Both the position numbers and the translations under genes were made by a program. Shown here piece by piece: positions 37,901 through 45,433 of a DNA stretch of 64,000 nt. A model generated the notes under the pieces. That model was not told the origin of the DNA and searched no databases. It was given only the letters and a program-made list of their open reading frames with translations. Position 1 is the stretch's first letter. The number at the start of each line of letters is the position of its first letter. This stretch comes from Cerasibacillus terrae (lineage in GTDB: Bacteria > Bacillota > Bacilli > Bacillales > Amphibacillaceae): the NCBI RefSeq assembly GCF_008039555.1, contig NZ_VDUW01000006.1, positions 1 through 64,000 on the forward strand, given 5' to 3'.

Positions 37901-38087
37901 CATCATGATCTGCATTCATTTGAGATAAGAGTTCATTAGCTTGTTCGGAAGGGGAACCTTCTGGAGTGGTAATCTGTCCTTTTTCACGTACAAGTTCTTG
38001 TAAATTGGGAGCTAAGAAAAACAATCCAACAGCAAAAAGTATCCATATAACTACAACCGCCCATCGGAAACGTAAAATTTGTTTCAT
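34902..38087 (-). CDS. MMPL/RND-family exporter (YdgH-like)
   Basis: A 1061-residue RND-type membrane protein with two MMPL halves of about six helices (roughly residues 160-345 and 890-1055). Between them is a very long external region: about residues 470-800 is a coiled-coil rich in DGLKE/GLNEA-like heptads, as in YdgH and YhgE-type proteins. The motif GTDYCILMISRFKEE in the first half and GIDYSIFLMDRFREY in the second contain the acidic residues of proton relay. ATG follows AGAGGAAA. It is cotranscribed with the MarR regulator 45 bases upstream, the same pairing as YdgG-YdgH. Likely exports lipids or hydrophobic drugs; the substrate is unknown. Confidence 0.86.
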   Translation of the reverse strand: MKQILRFRWAVVVIWILFAVGLFFLAPNLQELVREKGQITTPEGSPSEQANELLSQMNADHDEDTSSAVIVFHENDKLTGAQVDEVKQTIDRLEKQKDSLAISDILDFREHDEIRSQTVSKDGTTILVPFNVSFKNQEVEQSKEDIYKTLENTSVTHYLTGEDYINQDIITNSEEGLKKTEIITVGLILVILFLVFKSFIAPFIPLLTVGISYLAAQGIVSILADTINFPLSTYTQIFMVAVMFGIGTDYCILMISRFKEELIIHESPQEAVIATYRGAGKTIFYAAIAVLIGFSTIGLSTFSLYKSAVAVAIGVLVVLIALFTLVPVFLMLLGKRLFWPFNKKVEHKESKIWGAAGKFSWTRPGWALLIVLIIVVPAIVSYDGVKSYNNLDEIGDDYLTVKGFNIISDHFGPGQAMPVTVVMETDEKIDSRQDYQAIETISAEINKLDGVDEVRSATRPSGTIIEEFLVDEQTQIAESGLEEATDGLKEIQDGLKEASTEIDSAKPQLNDATDGVDSLMSGTNEARNGVTELKNALSTIQEGIQSGASGAGEVKTNLETITNSLNEIIKNNKELLKGYEAIASGLRDVGSLDINTDQLGDPKDLDEMIGALQIAKDQVDQLYQIAIKENPELQQDKAYNTAYGTAVGNIEGTMEAVELTKKQLQTFQTELGKLGQVGNQLNKEVITPLEKLNSGFKEVINGEEQLLNGLNQLLAGVTELEPGLNEASKAQKQVTKEMSPLADGLSEIYGGQKELKKAFSDMHEELNELTDGLTDGADGLEQVQDGLTELKDFLGDFNSPESQPLVYIPEEALENDDFIDATKIYMNEDKTIIKWDVVLEMNPYSTDALQMVEEVKNKTTEASDESIFKDSDPKLGGVTSTNYDLQNISDEDYTRTAILMLIGIFIILIVLLRSLVMPIYLIGSLVITYITSMAFAEFIFVNLAGFDGLTWAVPFFAFVMLIALGIDYSIFLMDRFREYQDMEIKEGLLKAMKNMGTVIISAAIILGGTFSAMLPSGVLSILQIATVVLTGLFLYAFVILPLFIPIMVRLFGKVNWWPFKK

Positions 38088-38132
38088 TATGTATTTCCTC
38101 TCTTTCTATTTTAAAATCCCCTATTATCTTCC

Positions 38133-38576
38133 TTATTGATTGAAATCTTTTCCTTCTAATAGATTGGCCAATCTCTCTAATGAATGAATAAAGGAATAGA
38201 TTTCTTCTTCTTTAAATTGAGACAGAAGTGGTGTTAGTGCGATAGTCAGTTCCTTCTCAGTAAATTCTACTATTTCCTTCCCATCTGCTGTGACATGTAA
38301 GAAAATATTCCTTCGATCTGTTTCATCTTGATTCCTTATAATCAGACCTTTCTTATGTAATCGATTAACTTGGTTGGTGATCGCACTTTTTCCAACCCCA
38401 AACGCATGAGCAATGTCTGTACTTGTACAAGCTTCTTGCTGATAGATATATTGAAGTGTTGCAAATTGGTCTGTTGTAATATCTTCATGTACCTTTTCTT
38501 TCATAATCTGATTAACTTTCCGGTAAACTGTACTAATACCAATTTGATAGCGATTAATAAGTTCCTTAAATTCCAT
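38133..38576 (-). CDS. MarR-family transcriptional regulator
   Basis: This 147-residue dimeric winged-helix regulator has a recognition region with ACTSTDIAHAFGVGKSAITNQVNRLHKKGL (quoted in two parts: STDIAHAFGVGKS and AITNQVNRLHKKGL) and a wing with DETDRRNIFLHVT, the conserved DxRxxxL-type hairpin. It precedes the MMPL exporter by 45 bases and most likely represses that operon, releasing it when a ligand binds. The ATG follows AAAAGGAGC. A dispersed repeat starts immediately upstream of that ribosome binding site, so any promoter must lie beyond the repeat (above 38748) or inside it. Confidence 0.88.
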   Translation of the reverse strand: MEFKELINRYQIGISTVYRKVNQIMKEKVHEDITTDQFATLQYIYQQEACTSTDIAHAFGVGKSAITNQVNRLHKKGLIIRNQDETDRRNIFLHVTADGKEIVEFTEKELTIALTPLLSQFKEEEIYSFIHSLERLANLLEGKDFNQ

Positions 38577-38589
38577 ATAAATAGCTCCT

Positions 38590-38747
38590 TTTATCGCATA
38601 TTAACTGACTGTAAGATCTCCACATCAAGAAATCGAGATACTCAAGAATTATAAGTGGAGGATCAACAGTAAGTAAAGGCCCGATTCGTTCAACTTACAA
38701 TCAGTGGGAGATGAAGAAAACTCCCACTGATTGAAGTTTTACTTTAT
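38590..38747 (+). repeat. Dispersed ~155-bp element, full copy in the marR 5' leader
   Basis: TTTAT at both ends (38590-38594 and 38743-38747). The left TTTAT overlaps the A-run of the MarR ribosome binding site. Both hairpins are intact (left with a few changes, for example ACTGACTGT/ACAGTAAGT). Confidence 0.93.
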
Positions 38748-38796
38748 TATGCGAAAAATGATTCAGATAGTAAATAGTTCACGGGGTGAATAATTA

Positions 38797-39139
38797 AACT
38801 ATATCAGGATATAAAAGATGTAGCAAGTGACATGAGGTTTTATGCATTAGACAAAAATCGATTTCATCTTTTATGTTTGTCGTAAATAGACAAAGAAAAA
38901 TACAGGGAATTGTGACAATTGATGATGCGATTAATGGTGTAAAACAAAAACAATCATTGGAAAATATAATTTGTCATGATTATATGAAGGTAGATAAAGA
39001 GGAATATATTAATGATTTGATCCCAAAAGCAATCGAATCAAGATATCCTTTAGCTGTTGTTGATCAAGATGAAAAATTATTAGGTATTATTTTACGTGTT
39101 CACGTGTTAGCAGGTCTAGTTTCAGAAGACATAGAATAG
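38797..39139 (+). pseudogene. Remnant of OpuAA-type ATPase (C-terminal CBS region)
   Basis: The 88-residue frame from the ATG at 38873 reads FVVNRQRKIQGIVTIDDA and LAVVDQDEKLLGIILRVHVL, the two beta-strand signatures of a CBS pair. Upstream in the same frame RQKSISSF precedes it, and in a different frame SDMRFYALDKN is visible. This is how the C-terminal part of glycine-betaine ATP-binding proteins reads, but split by a frameshift and a small deletion. No ATPase domain, ribosome binding site or start is present, and the rest of the gene is gone. It lies 50 bases from a dispersed repeat. Confidence 0.65.
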
Positions 39140-39170
39140 AAGAAAGTGAAGTATACCATGACTAATGAAT

Positions 39171-39206
39171 AAAGCAGGAAATCTTCTAGAAGGTTTCCTG
39201 CTTTTC
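39171..39206. terminator. Bidirectional terminator before the carbonic anhydrase gene
   Basis: AGCAGGAAA (39173-39181) pairs with TTTCCTGCT (39194-39202), with T/A-rich flanks on both sides. It serves the carbonic anhydrase gene and was perhaps the end of the decayed OpuAA gene. Confidence 0.75.
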
Positions 39207-39211
39207 TATTT

Positions 39212-39763
39212 CTATTCTCTTGTTACAACATCTACTTTCCCTGTTTTCGGATCAATCACTAGTCCGTGTACTTTAATATGTTTTGGAAGGAGTGGGTGAT
39301 TCCGAATAATCGATACACTCTGCATCACAGAATCTTCCACATGGTCAAATCCATGAAATTCTTCTTCAAAATCAATGCCAGCATGTTCCAACGATTGAAT
39401 CAAATCTGCTTCAATCCCATCATCAATCATTTTTTGCTTTAATTCACTTGGAACGGTATGTGACATACCACAATCATGATGGCCAATGACGGTTACTTCT
39501 TCCGCTTGTAATTCATGAACAGCAACTAAAATACCTTTCATAATGGAATCAAATGGTTTCCGGATAATTGCACCAGCGTTTTTCACCATTTTAACATCAC
39601 CATTTTGAATATTTAATGCTTTTGGAAGGAGTTCAACAAGTCTTGACTCCATACAAGTAAAGATAACCATTCGCTTGTTTGGTATACTATCTGTTTCATA
39701 GGCTTCATATTGTTTTCCATCTACAAATTTCTTATTATATTCGAGCATGTCATTTAAATGCAT
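39212..39763 (-). CDS. Beta-class carbonic anhydrase
   Basis: A 183-residue zinc enzyme that hydrates CO2 to bicarbonate. Zinc ligands are visible as Cys in TCMESRL, and His and Cys in GHHDCGMSH. The usual CxDxR dyad reads CMESR, a Glu for Asp change at the position that normally pairs with Arg. It resembles the YtiB branch of Bacillus beta-carbonic anhydrases (ESRLVELLPKALNIQNGD). ATG at 39763 follows TTGGAGG; a TTG five codons upstream overlaps that ribosome binding site and is rejected. Single-gene transcript. Confidence 0.87.
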   Translation of the reverse strand: MHLNDMLEYNKKFVDGKQYEAYETDSIPNKRMVIFTCMESRLVELLPKALNIQNGDVKMVKNAGAIIRKPFDSIMKGILVAVHELQAEEVTVIGHHDCGMSHTVPSELKQKMIDDGIEADLIQSLEHAGIDFEEEFHGFDHVEDSVMQSVSIIRNHPLLPKHIKVHGLVIDPKTGKVDVVTRE

Positions 39764-39899
39764 TTGTTTTTCCTCCAACTCAAAAAGTGTCTTATAAAAT
39801 CTTATCTATTTTAGTATACTATTCCTTTTCCCGTAAAACTATTAAAAACTCATTTATTTATGCAAAAGGTGTAAGATAAATAATATTTACGGAATTATA

Positions 39900-39928
39900 T
39901 TGACTTTAAAAATTCAGAATAATATAAT
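39900..39928 (+). promoter_or_regulatory. Promoter of the bmrCD-protease operon
   Basis: TTGACT (39900-39905) and TATAAT (39923-39928) are separated by 17 bases. The leader of about 120 bases contains a start-stop pair (ATGTGA at 39959 region) behind AAAAAGGTG, a fragment of the dispersed repeat, and a GTGTCC/GGATAC hairpin (40020-40035) just before the bmrC ribosome binding site. Confidence 0.75.
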
Positions 39929-39972
39929 TGCTAAAGATTAAGAAAAAGGTGATTACAAATGTGAAATGATCT

Positions 39973-39997
39973 TACACTGATTGAAGTTTCACTTTAT
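39973..39997 (+). repeat. Right-end fragment of the dispersed element in the bmrC leader
   Basis: ACACTGATTGAAGTTTCAC then TTTAT (39993-39997) matches the right terminus of the element; the rest is missing. It lies between the promoter and the bmrC ribosome binding site. Confidence 0.75.
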
Positions 39998-40056
39998 CGA
40001 TCAAGATTGTGTGATAAAGGTGTCCGGATGGATACTTTCATGTAAGGAGGAAAGAC

Positions 40057-41802
40057 ATGTTTTCTGTTTTTAAGAAATTAGATTGGTTTTTTAAATATTA
40101 TTGGAAGCGGTATTTATTTGCGATTATCGCTTTAATTTTTGCTAGTTTGCTTTCCTTAATCCCTCCCAAATTAGCCGGTTTTTTTATTGATCAAATTCAA
40201 TACGATACATTAACAATGAAATTATTAACCATACTGATTGTTGGTTATCTCCTATTAGCATTTGTTCATTATACCGTGTCGTTTTTTTGGGATTATACAT
40301 TATTTAGTGGTGCTGTTATTTTAGAGAAATGGCTGCGTAGTAAACTAATCGCCCATTTTCTAAAAATGTCGCCACCTTTTTTTGAAAAAAATAAGACAGG
40401 AGAATTAATGGCCAGAAGTACGAATGATTTAAAAGCCATTGCCTTAACAGCAGGTTTTGGAGTGTTGACATTAGTTGATTCTACTACCTTTATGCTGATG
40501 ATTATTGCTGTGATGGGGTTTACCATTAGCTGGAAATTAACTGTTGCAGCATTAATTCCATTACCAATCATGGCATTCATCATGAATAAATATGGTTCTG
40601 TCATACACAATCGATTCACAGAAGCTCAAGCAGCATTTGGAGAAATGAATACAGGAGTATTAGAATCTGTTCGTGGTATTCGTGTTGTTCGAGCATTTGT
40701 GCAAGAAGATGAAGCGAAAGACCGTTTTAGAAATAAGACAGATGAAGTCTATGAGAAGAATATGGCAGTTGCTAAAATTGATGCATTGTTTGAACCAACT
40801 ATCCAAATTCTTGTCGGTTTATCTTATACGATTGGGATTGGTTATGGAGCATTTCTTGTGTTTAATCAAGCTATTTCATTAGGTGATTTGGTTAGTTTTA
40901 ATGTGTATTTAGGAATGCTTATTTGGCCAATGTTTGCTGTTGGCGAATTAATTAATGTGATGCAACGTGGGAATGCATCATTAGATCGTGTAAATGACAT
41001 TCTCCATTATCAAGCAGATGTTAAAAATAGGGAGAATCCGATCATGCTTACCGATGTGAACACGATTTCTTTTGATAAAGTGACTTTCACATACCCTGGC
41101 AGTAAGCAGCCAAGCATTGAAAATGTTTCAATTACAGTGAACAAAGGGGATACGATTGGAATCGTCGGGAAAACTGGTGCAGGAAAATCGACCTTGTTTA
41201 AATTGTTATTACGTCAATATCCGAGAGTGGAGGGAACAATTGCTTTTTCTGATGTTCCAATAAAGGACCTTGACTTGGAAGAACTGCGTCAATCTATTGC
41301 ATATGTCCCACAAGAACAAATATTATTTTCTAAAAACATTCGAGAAAACATTCAATTTGGAAAAGAAAAAGCAACAGATGAGGAAATTTTCCAAGTGATG
41401 GAGCTTGCTCACTTTTTAAACGATATTAAAGAGCTTCCAAATGGATTAGATACGGAAATAGGGGAAAGTGGTGTGACCTTATCTGGGGGACAAAAACAAC
41501 GTGTTTCCTTAGCTCGAGCATTTATAAAAAATCCAGAAATATTAATTTTAGATGATGCTATGTCTGCTGTAGATGGCAAAACAGAGGCAAATATTATGAA
41601 TCATTTAAGGAAAACAAGACAAGGCAAAACAACATTCATTGCTTCCCATCGTCTTTCTGCTGTACGTCATGCGAACCAGATTATTGTTTTAGAAGACGGG
41701 AAAATAATGGAACAAGGAACACATGAAAATTTAATCGAAAATAATGGTTGGTATAAAGAACAATATGAATTACAGCAAATGGAGGAGGGAAGCACTTCAT
41801 GA
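40057..41802 (+). CDS. bmrC: Heterodimeric ABC multidrug exporter subunit BmrC
   Basis: This 581-residue half-transporter has six helices (about 1-310) and an ATPase domain. Walker A GKTGAGKST lies near residue 371, the signature is LSGGQKQR, and Walker B reads LILDDAMSAVD, with Asp in place of the catalytic Glu. That degenerate site is typical of the BmrC (YheI) side of the heterodimer. Length matches B. subtilis BmrC. The ATG follows AAGGAGG. The stop overlaps the start of the partner (ATGA). The BmrCD pair expels drugs such as Hoechst dye, doxorubicin and ribosome-targeting antibiotics in B. subtilis; the same substrates are inferred here. Confidence 0.92.
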   Translation: MFSVFKKLDWFFKYYWKRYLFAIIALIFASLLSLIPPKLAGFFIDQIQYDTLTMKLLTILIVGYLLLAFVHYTVSFFWDYTLFSGAVILEKWLRSKLIAHFLKMSPPFFEKNKTGELMARSTNDLKAIALTAGFGVLTLVDSTTFMLMIIAVMGFTISWKLTVAALIPLPIMAFIMNKYGSVIHNRFTEAQAAFGEMNTGVLESVRGIRVVRAFVQEDEAKDRFRNKTDEVYEKNMAVAKIDALFEPTIQILVGLSYTIGIGYGAFLVFNQAISLGDLVSFNVYLGMLIWPMFAVGELINVMQRGNASLDRVNDILHYQADVKNRENPIMLTDVNTISFDKVTFTYPGSKQPSIENVSITVNKGDTIGIVGKTGAGKSTLFKLLLRQYPRVEGTIAFSDVPIKDLDLEELRQSIAYVPQEQILFSKNIRENIQFGKEKATDEEIFQVMELAHFLNDIKELPNGLDTEIGESGVTLSGGQKQRVSLARAFIKNPEILILDDAMSAVDGKTEANIMNHLRKTRQGKTTFIASHRLSAVRHANQIIVLEDGKIMEQGTHENLIENNGWYKEQYELQQMEEGSTS

Positions 41803-43826
41803 GGAAACAATCAACGGAAAAGCGTTTATTTCGTTATGCCCTCCCATTTAAAAAAGGAATTATCATTGGGATTATTTGTTTAATGATTGCCACTGCCTTT
41901 CAATTAGCTGGTCCACTTATTGCAAAAAAGATTATTGATGATCATATTGTTGGAATTGAGGGGCTTTGGTATGAGGTAGAAAGAAATCAAGACAGATTTA
42001 CCGTGACATTTCAAGAACATTATTATAAACGTGGTGACCGAATTACAAAAGAGGATGAAGTCATAGGGACACACACCTTATTACAAGTTGATAAAAATTA
42101 TTATCTTATCAATGGAGAAGCTCCATTAAGTGGAAAAAGGTCAGTAGAAAATCAACAAATAATCATTCAGAATACCGGGGAAAGTGTGGAAATATCTGGG
42201 GATAAATTAAGTCTGTCAGAACTTGCCATGTTTGTGAAGCCAGAAAAATGGCCTATTTTTAAGCTCCTTGGTATATATGTGTTATTTCTATTGATTGCAG
42301 CGATATTTCAATTTTATCAAACATATATTTTGCAAAAAGCTTCCAATCAAATTGTAAAGGAAATGCGTAATGATCTATTTTCCCATATTCAAAAATTACC
42401 AATTCGTTATTTTGTGACAAAACCAGCAGGGAGTATTGTTGCGCGGGTGACCAATGATACAGAAGCAATCCGGGATCTATATGAGCGGGTTCTATCAATC
42501 ATTGTCACTAGTTTTGTCTATATTCTAGGAATTTTCATTGCGTTATTTATCTTAGATGTGAAGATTGCCCTCATTTGTCTATTTGTCATTCCTTTATTAT
42601 ATGTATGGATGAAGCTGTATAAAAAATATGGGTCTAAATATAATCGTGTCATTCGTTCAACGATTAGTAAAATAAATGGAAATATTAACGAATCAATTCA
42701 AGGAATGCCAATTATTCAAGCATTTCAAAAAGAGAAACAAACAAAAGTGGAATTTGAACAATTAAATGAGCAGCACTTTACCTATCAGCGAAAATTACTG
42801 AAATTAAATGCACTTGCTTCCTATAATTTAGTGACATTTTTTCGTAATATTACGTTTGCTATTCTCATTTGGCATATGGGATCATTTTCTTTGGAACCTG
42901 GAAGTGTTGTGTCAATTGGATTATTCTATGCACTGATTGATTATTTAACACGGCTTTTTGAACCAATTACGAATATCGTCAATCAACTCCCATTAATCGA
43001 GCAAGCAAGAGTAGCAGGAACACGCGTGTTCGAAGTCATGGATGAGGAAGCAGAAACGGTGAATCATGAAGCAATTGTACGCTACAAGGGAGATATTTCG
43101 TTTGAAGATGTATCTTTTGCTTATGAAGAAGATGATGTGCTAAAAAATATTACCTTTTCAGTTCAAGCTGGAGAGACAGTTGCCTTTGTCGGACATACGG
43201 GTTCTGGTAAAAGTTCGTTAATGAATTTGTTATTTCGTTTTTATGATCCACAAGAAGGGGAAATTTCCATTGACAACCAACCAATTCAACAACTGTCACG
43301 TCAACAAGTACGAAGTCATATGGGAATTGTTTTACAAGATCCATTTCTGTTTTCTGGGACGATTTTAACGAATGTAACAATGAATGATAAGCGTATTTCG
43401 AAAGATGGAGCAATCAATGCATTAAAGGCAGTTGGTGCAGATCAATTTATTGAAAAATTACCGAAAAAGTATGATGCCACTGTAACAGAAGGGGGAACAA
43501 CATTTTCATTAGGTGAACGCCAATTAATTTCTTTTGCACGTGCATTAGCTTTTGATCCAACCATTTTAGTTTTAGATGAAGCAACAGCAAACATTGATAC
43601 TGAATCAGAGAATCTAATCCAAGATGCATTACATGTCTTGCAAGAAGGAAGAACAACACTTGTCATTGCCCACCGCTTATCAACCATACGAAACGCAGAC
43701 AAGATTATTGTGCTAGAACGTGGTATGATAAAAGAAACAGGAAATCATGAGGCATTAATTGCACGAAAAGGAATCTATGAAGAAATGTATCGCATGCAAC
43801 AAAAGGGAGTACAACAAGTCATGTAA
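41799..43826 (+). CDS. bmrD: Heterodimeric ABC multidrug exporter subunit BmrD
   Basis: A 675-residue partner of BmrC. It has an external insertion of about 100 residues after the first helix (about 45-140), characteristic of BmrD/YheH. Six helices and an ATPase domain follow, with Walker A GHTGSGKSS, Walker B LVLDEATANID (catalytic Glu present) and a degenerate signature FSLGERQL instead of LSGGQ. The complementary defects in the two subunits leave one working ATP site, as known for this exporter. It starts inside the bmrC stop codon with GGAGG upstream. The protease gene follows after 21 bases. Confidence 0.92.
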   Translation: MRKQSTEKRLFRYALPFKKGIIIGIICLMIATAFQLAGPLIAKKIIDDHIVGIEGLWYEVERNQDRFTVTFQEHYYKRGDRITKEDEVIGTHTLLQVDKNYYLINGEAPLSGKRSVENQQIIIQNTGESVEISGDKLSLSELAMFVKPEKWPIFKLLGIYVLFLLIAAIFQFYQTYILQKASNQIVKEMRNDLFSHIQKLPIRYFVTKPAGSIVARVTNDTEAIRDLYERVLSIIVTSFVYILGIFIALFILDVKIALICLFVIPLLYVWMKLYKKYGSKYNRVIRSTISKINGNINESIQGMPIIQAFQKEKQTKVEFEQLNEQHFTYQRKLLKLNALASYNLVTFFRNITFAILIWHMGSFSLEPGSVVSIGLFYALIDYLTRLFEPITNIVNQLPLIEQARVAGTRVFEVMDEEAETVNHEAIVRYKGDISFEDVSFAYEEDDVLKNITFSVQAGETVAFVGHTGSGKSSLMNLLFRFYDPQEGEISIDNQPIQQLSRQQVRSHMGIVLQDPFLFSGTILTNVTMNDKRISKDGAINALKAVGADQFIEKLPKKYDATVTEGGTTFSLGERQLISFARALAFDPTILVLDEATANIDTESENLIQDALHVLQEGRTTLVIAHRLSTIRNADKIIVLERGMIKETGNHEALIARKGIYEEMYRMQQKGVQQVM

Positions 43827-43847
43827 AGAAAATGATGGTGGTTTCAT

Positions 43848-44657
43848 ATGAATGATGAACAACATAAACAAGATATCATTGATACCGATTTATATGAAGA
43901 AATCGATGACGAGGAAATGTATCGACTTGTGAAAGAAGCACAAAAAGAAGCATTAGAAAAAGAACAAGAGGAAAAAAACAATAAACAGTCAAAACGCCCA
44001 TTTCCAAAATGGATGTTTTGGCTGATTGCTTTTGCATTAGCATTTCATGTGATGGCGTTACTACCACAAACATTTTCTATTCCAGCAATCGATTTTTTAA
44101 TCACCTCTGCAAAATTATCGACAGACGATACAATTAAAACCTATAAAAAGGGCGTTGTTGTGATTGAAACAGAGGATAGCCGTGGAACTGGTTTTTCAAT
44201 TGATGAAAAAGGGACAATTATAACGAATGATCACGTGGTAGACAATGAAGAACAAGTAACGGTAGCTTTTTCAAAACATGGTTTATTCCGAGCAGATGTC
44301 ATAGAAACCTATCCAGAAATTGATTTAGCGATTTTACAAGTAAGAGAAGGGGAAAATCTTCCCTATCTAACACTTGCAGATAAAACAACTTTTACAGAAA
44401 AGGAAAAAATAACCTTCATCGGAAATCCACTTCGTTTTCAAGGGATTGCCAATGAAGGCGAGGTGTTAGAATATATACAACTAGATGGTTGGGATGACCC
44501 TGTTGTCATGATTGATGCTCCGGTTTATCGGGGAAACAGTGGCAGTCCCATTATTAACGGGAAGAAAGAAGTCATTGGTGTTGTGTTCGCTACACTTGAT
44601 CATGAACAACACGGCAATGTTGGACTGTTTATTCCAATTGATTATTTTTACCGCTGA
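43848..44657 (+). CDS. Membrane-anchored trypsin-like serine protease
   Basis: This 269-residue protein has an acidic cytosolic N-terminus (1-50), one membrane helix (about 55-72) and an external trypsin-like domain. Catalytic residues are visible: His in NDHVV, Asp in EIDLAIL and Ser in RGNSGSPI. It lacks the PDZ domain of HtrA proteases. The ATG follows GGTGG. It is cotranscribed with bmrCD. The last codon (CGC) and the stop TGA come from the left end of a dispersed repeat inserted after DYFY, so the original C-terminus has probably been changed. Confidence 0.83.
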   Translation: MNDEQHKQDIIDTDLYEEIDDEEMYRLVKEAQKEALEKEQEEKNNKQSKRPFPKWMFWLIAFALAFHVMALLPQTFSIPAIDFLITSAKLSTDDTIKTYKKGVVVIETEDSRGTGFSIDEKGTIITNDHVVDNEEQVTVAFSKHGLFRADVIETYPEIDLAILQVREGENLPYLTLADKTTFTEKEKITFIGNPLRFQGIANEGEVLEYIQLDGWDDPVVMIDAPVYRGNSGSPIINGKKEVIGVVFATLDHEQHGNVGLFIPIDYFYR

Positions 44658-44801
44658 TTAACTGGCTGTAAGACCTCCACCTCAAGAATTTGAGATATTC
44701 AAGAATTATAAGAGGAGGGTCAACAGCCAGTAAAGGCCCGATTCGTTCAACTAACAATCAGTGGAAGAAGAAAGCTTCCACTGATTGAAGTTTCACTTTA
44801 T
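44647..44801 (+). repeat. Dispersed ~155-bp element, first of a tandem pair
   Basis: Left boundary TTTAC (44647-44651), right TTTAT (44797-44801). The right hairpin has the co-changed form CAGTGGAAG/CTTCCACTG. The left end supplies the stop codon of the upstream protease gene. Confidence 0.95.
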
Positions 44802-44951
44802 CGCTGATTAACTGGCTGTAAGACCTCCACCTCAAGAATTTGAGCTATTCAAGAATTATAAGTGGAGGGTCAACAGCCAGTAAAGGCCCGATTCGTTCAA
44901 CTAACAATCAGTGGAAGAAGAAAGCTTCCACTGATTGAAGTTTCACTTTAT
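44797..44951 (+). repeat. Dispersed ~155-bp element, second of a tandem pair
   Basis: Nearly identical to the preceding copy and sharing its TTTAT (44797-44801); right TTTAT at 44947-44951. The pair differs at only a handful of positions (for example AAGAGGAGG versus AAGTGGAGG), so the duplication is recent. Confidence 0.95.
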
Positions 44952-44964
44952 AAGAAACAATAAG

Positions 44965-44998
44965 AGGGAATGCCTGTTAAAAGGCATTCCTTTATTTA
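44965..44998 (+). terminator. Terminator of the bmrCD-protease operon
   Basis: GGAATGCC (44967-44974) pairs with GGCATTCC (44983-44990), then TTTATTT. It lies past both tandem repeats, so the operon mRNA carries them in its 3' untranslated region. Confidence 0.8.
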
Positions 44999-45017
44999 AC
45001 CAAAAGTTTTACAAGCC

Positions 45018-45263
45018 TTATATATTTAAATATGTGGAAGGTGTTGTATATTTCATGGCATGATCTAAATAATATAAGAGGTTATCATGTGAAACTACGA
45101 TTGTTTGTTTGTCTGATGCGTAGTGAAAGGCATGTAAGAAATCTTGGATTCGTTTTGATAAAATATCATCGTTTGTACGTACCATTAATACAAGCAGATT
45201 GTCCCATTCTCCGCACAACATATAATACAGTGCTCTGTCATAATCCGGTATAGATACATCCAT
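45018..45263 (-). CDS. yhdB: YhdB-like small protein
   Basis: An 81-residue protein matching B. subtilis YhdB in length and in the central block WDNLLVLMVRTNDDILSKRI followed by FLHAFHYASD. No signal peptide or membrane segment is present, and function is unknown. The ATG follows AAGGAGGGG at normal spacing. Transcribed alone, divergent from the spore lipoprotein gene. Confidence 0.82.
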   Translation of the reverse strand: MDVSIPDYDRALYYMLCGEWDNLLVLMVRTNDDILSKRIQDFLHAFHYASDKQTIVVSHDNLLYYLDHAMKYTTPSTYLNI

Positions 45264-45433
45264 TTAAACATCCCCTCCTTAACGTAAGGGTATCTTTATC
45301 TTTACCTGCTTTCTATAATATATTTGCAATGTAAAAATGATGTGTATGCCAATTAAAGGTATTTATTTTGAGAATAAATCATTTAGAGGGAAACATACTA
45401 AAAGCAAAATGGTAAAGGAGGATGTCAAAATAA

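Noticed and set aside
44647-44951. Dispersed element as a MITE with terminal inverted repeats
   Set aside because: The two termini (CGCAGATTAAC and GAAGTTTCAC) are not inverted copies of each other; hairpins are internal to each half.
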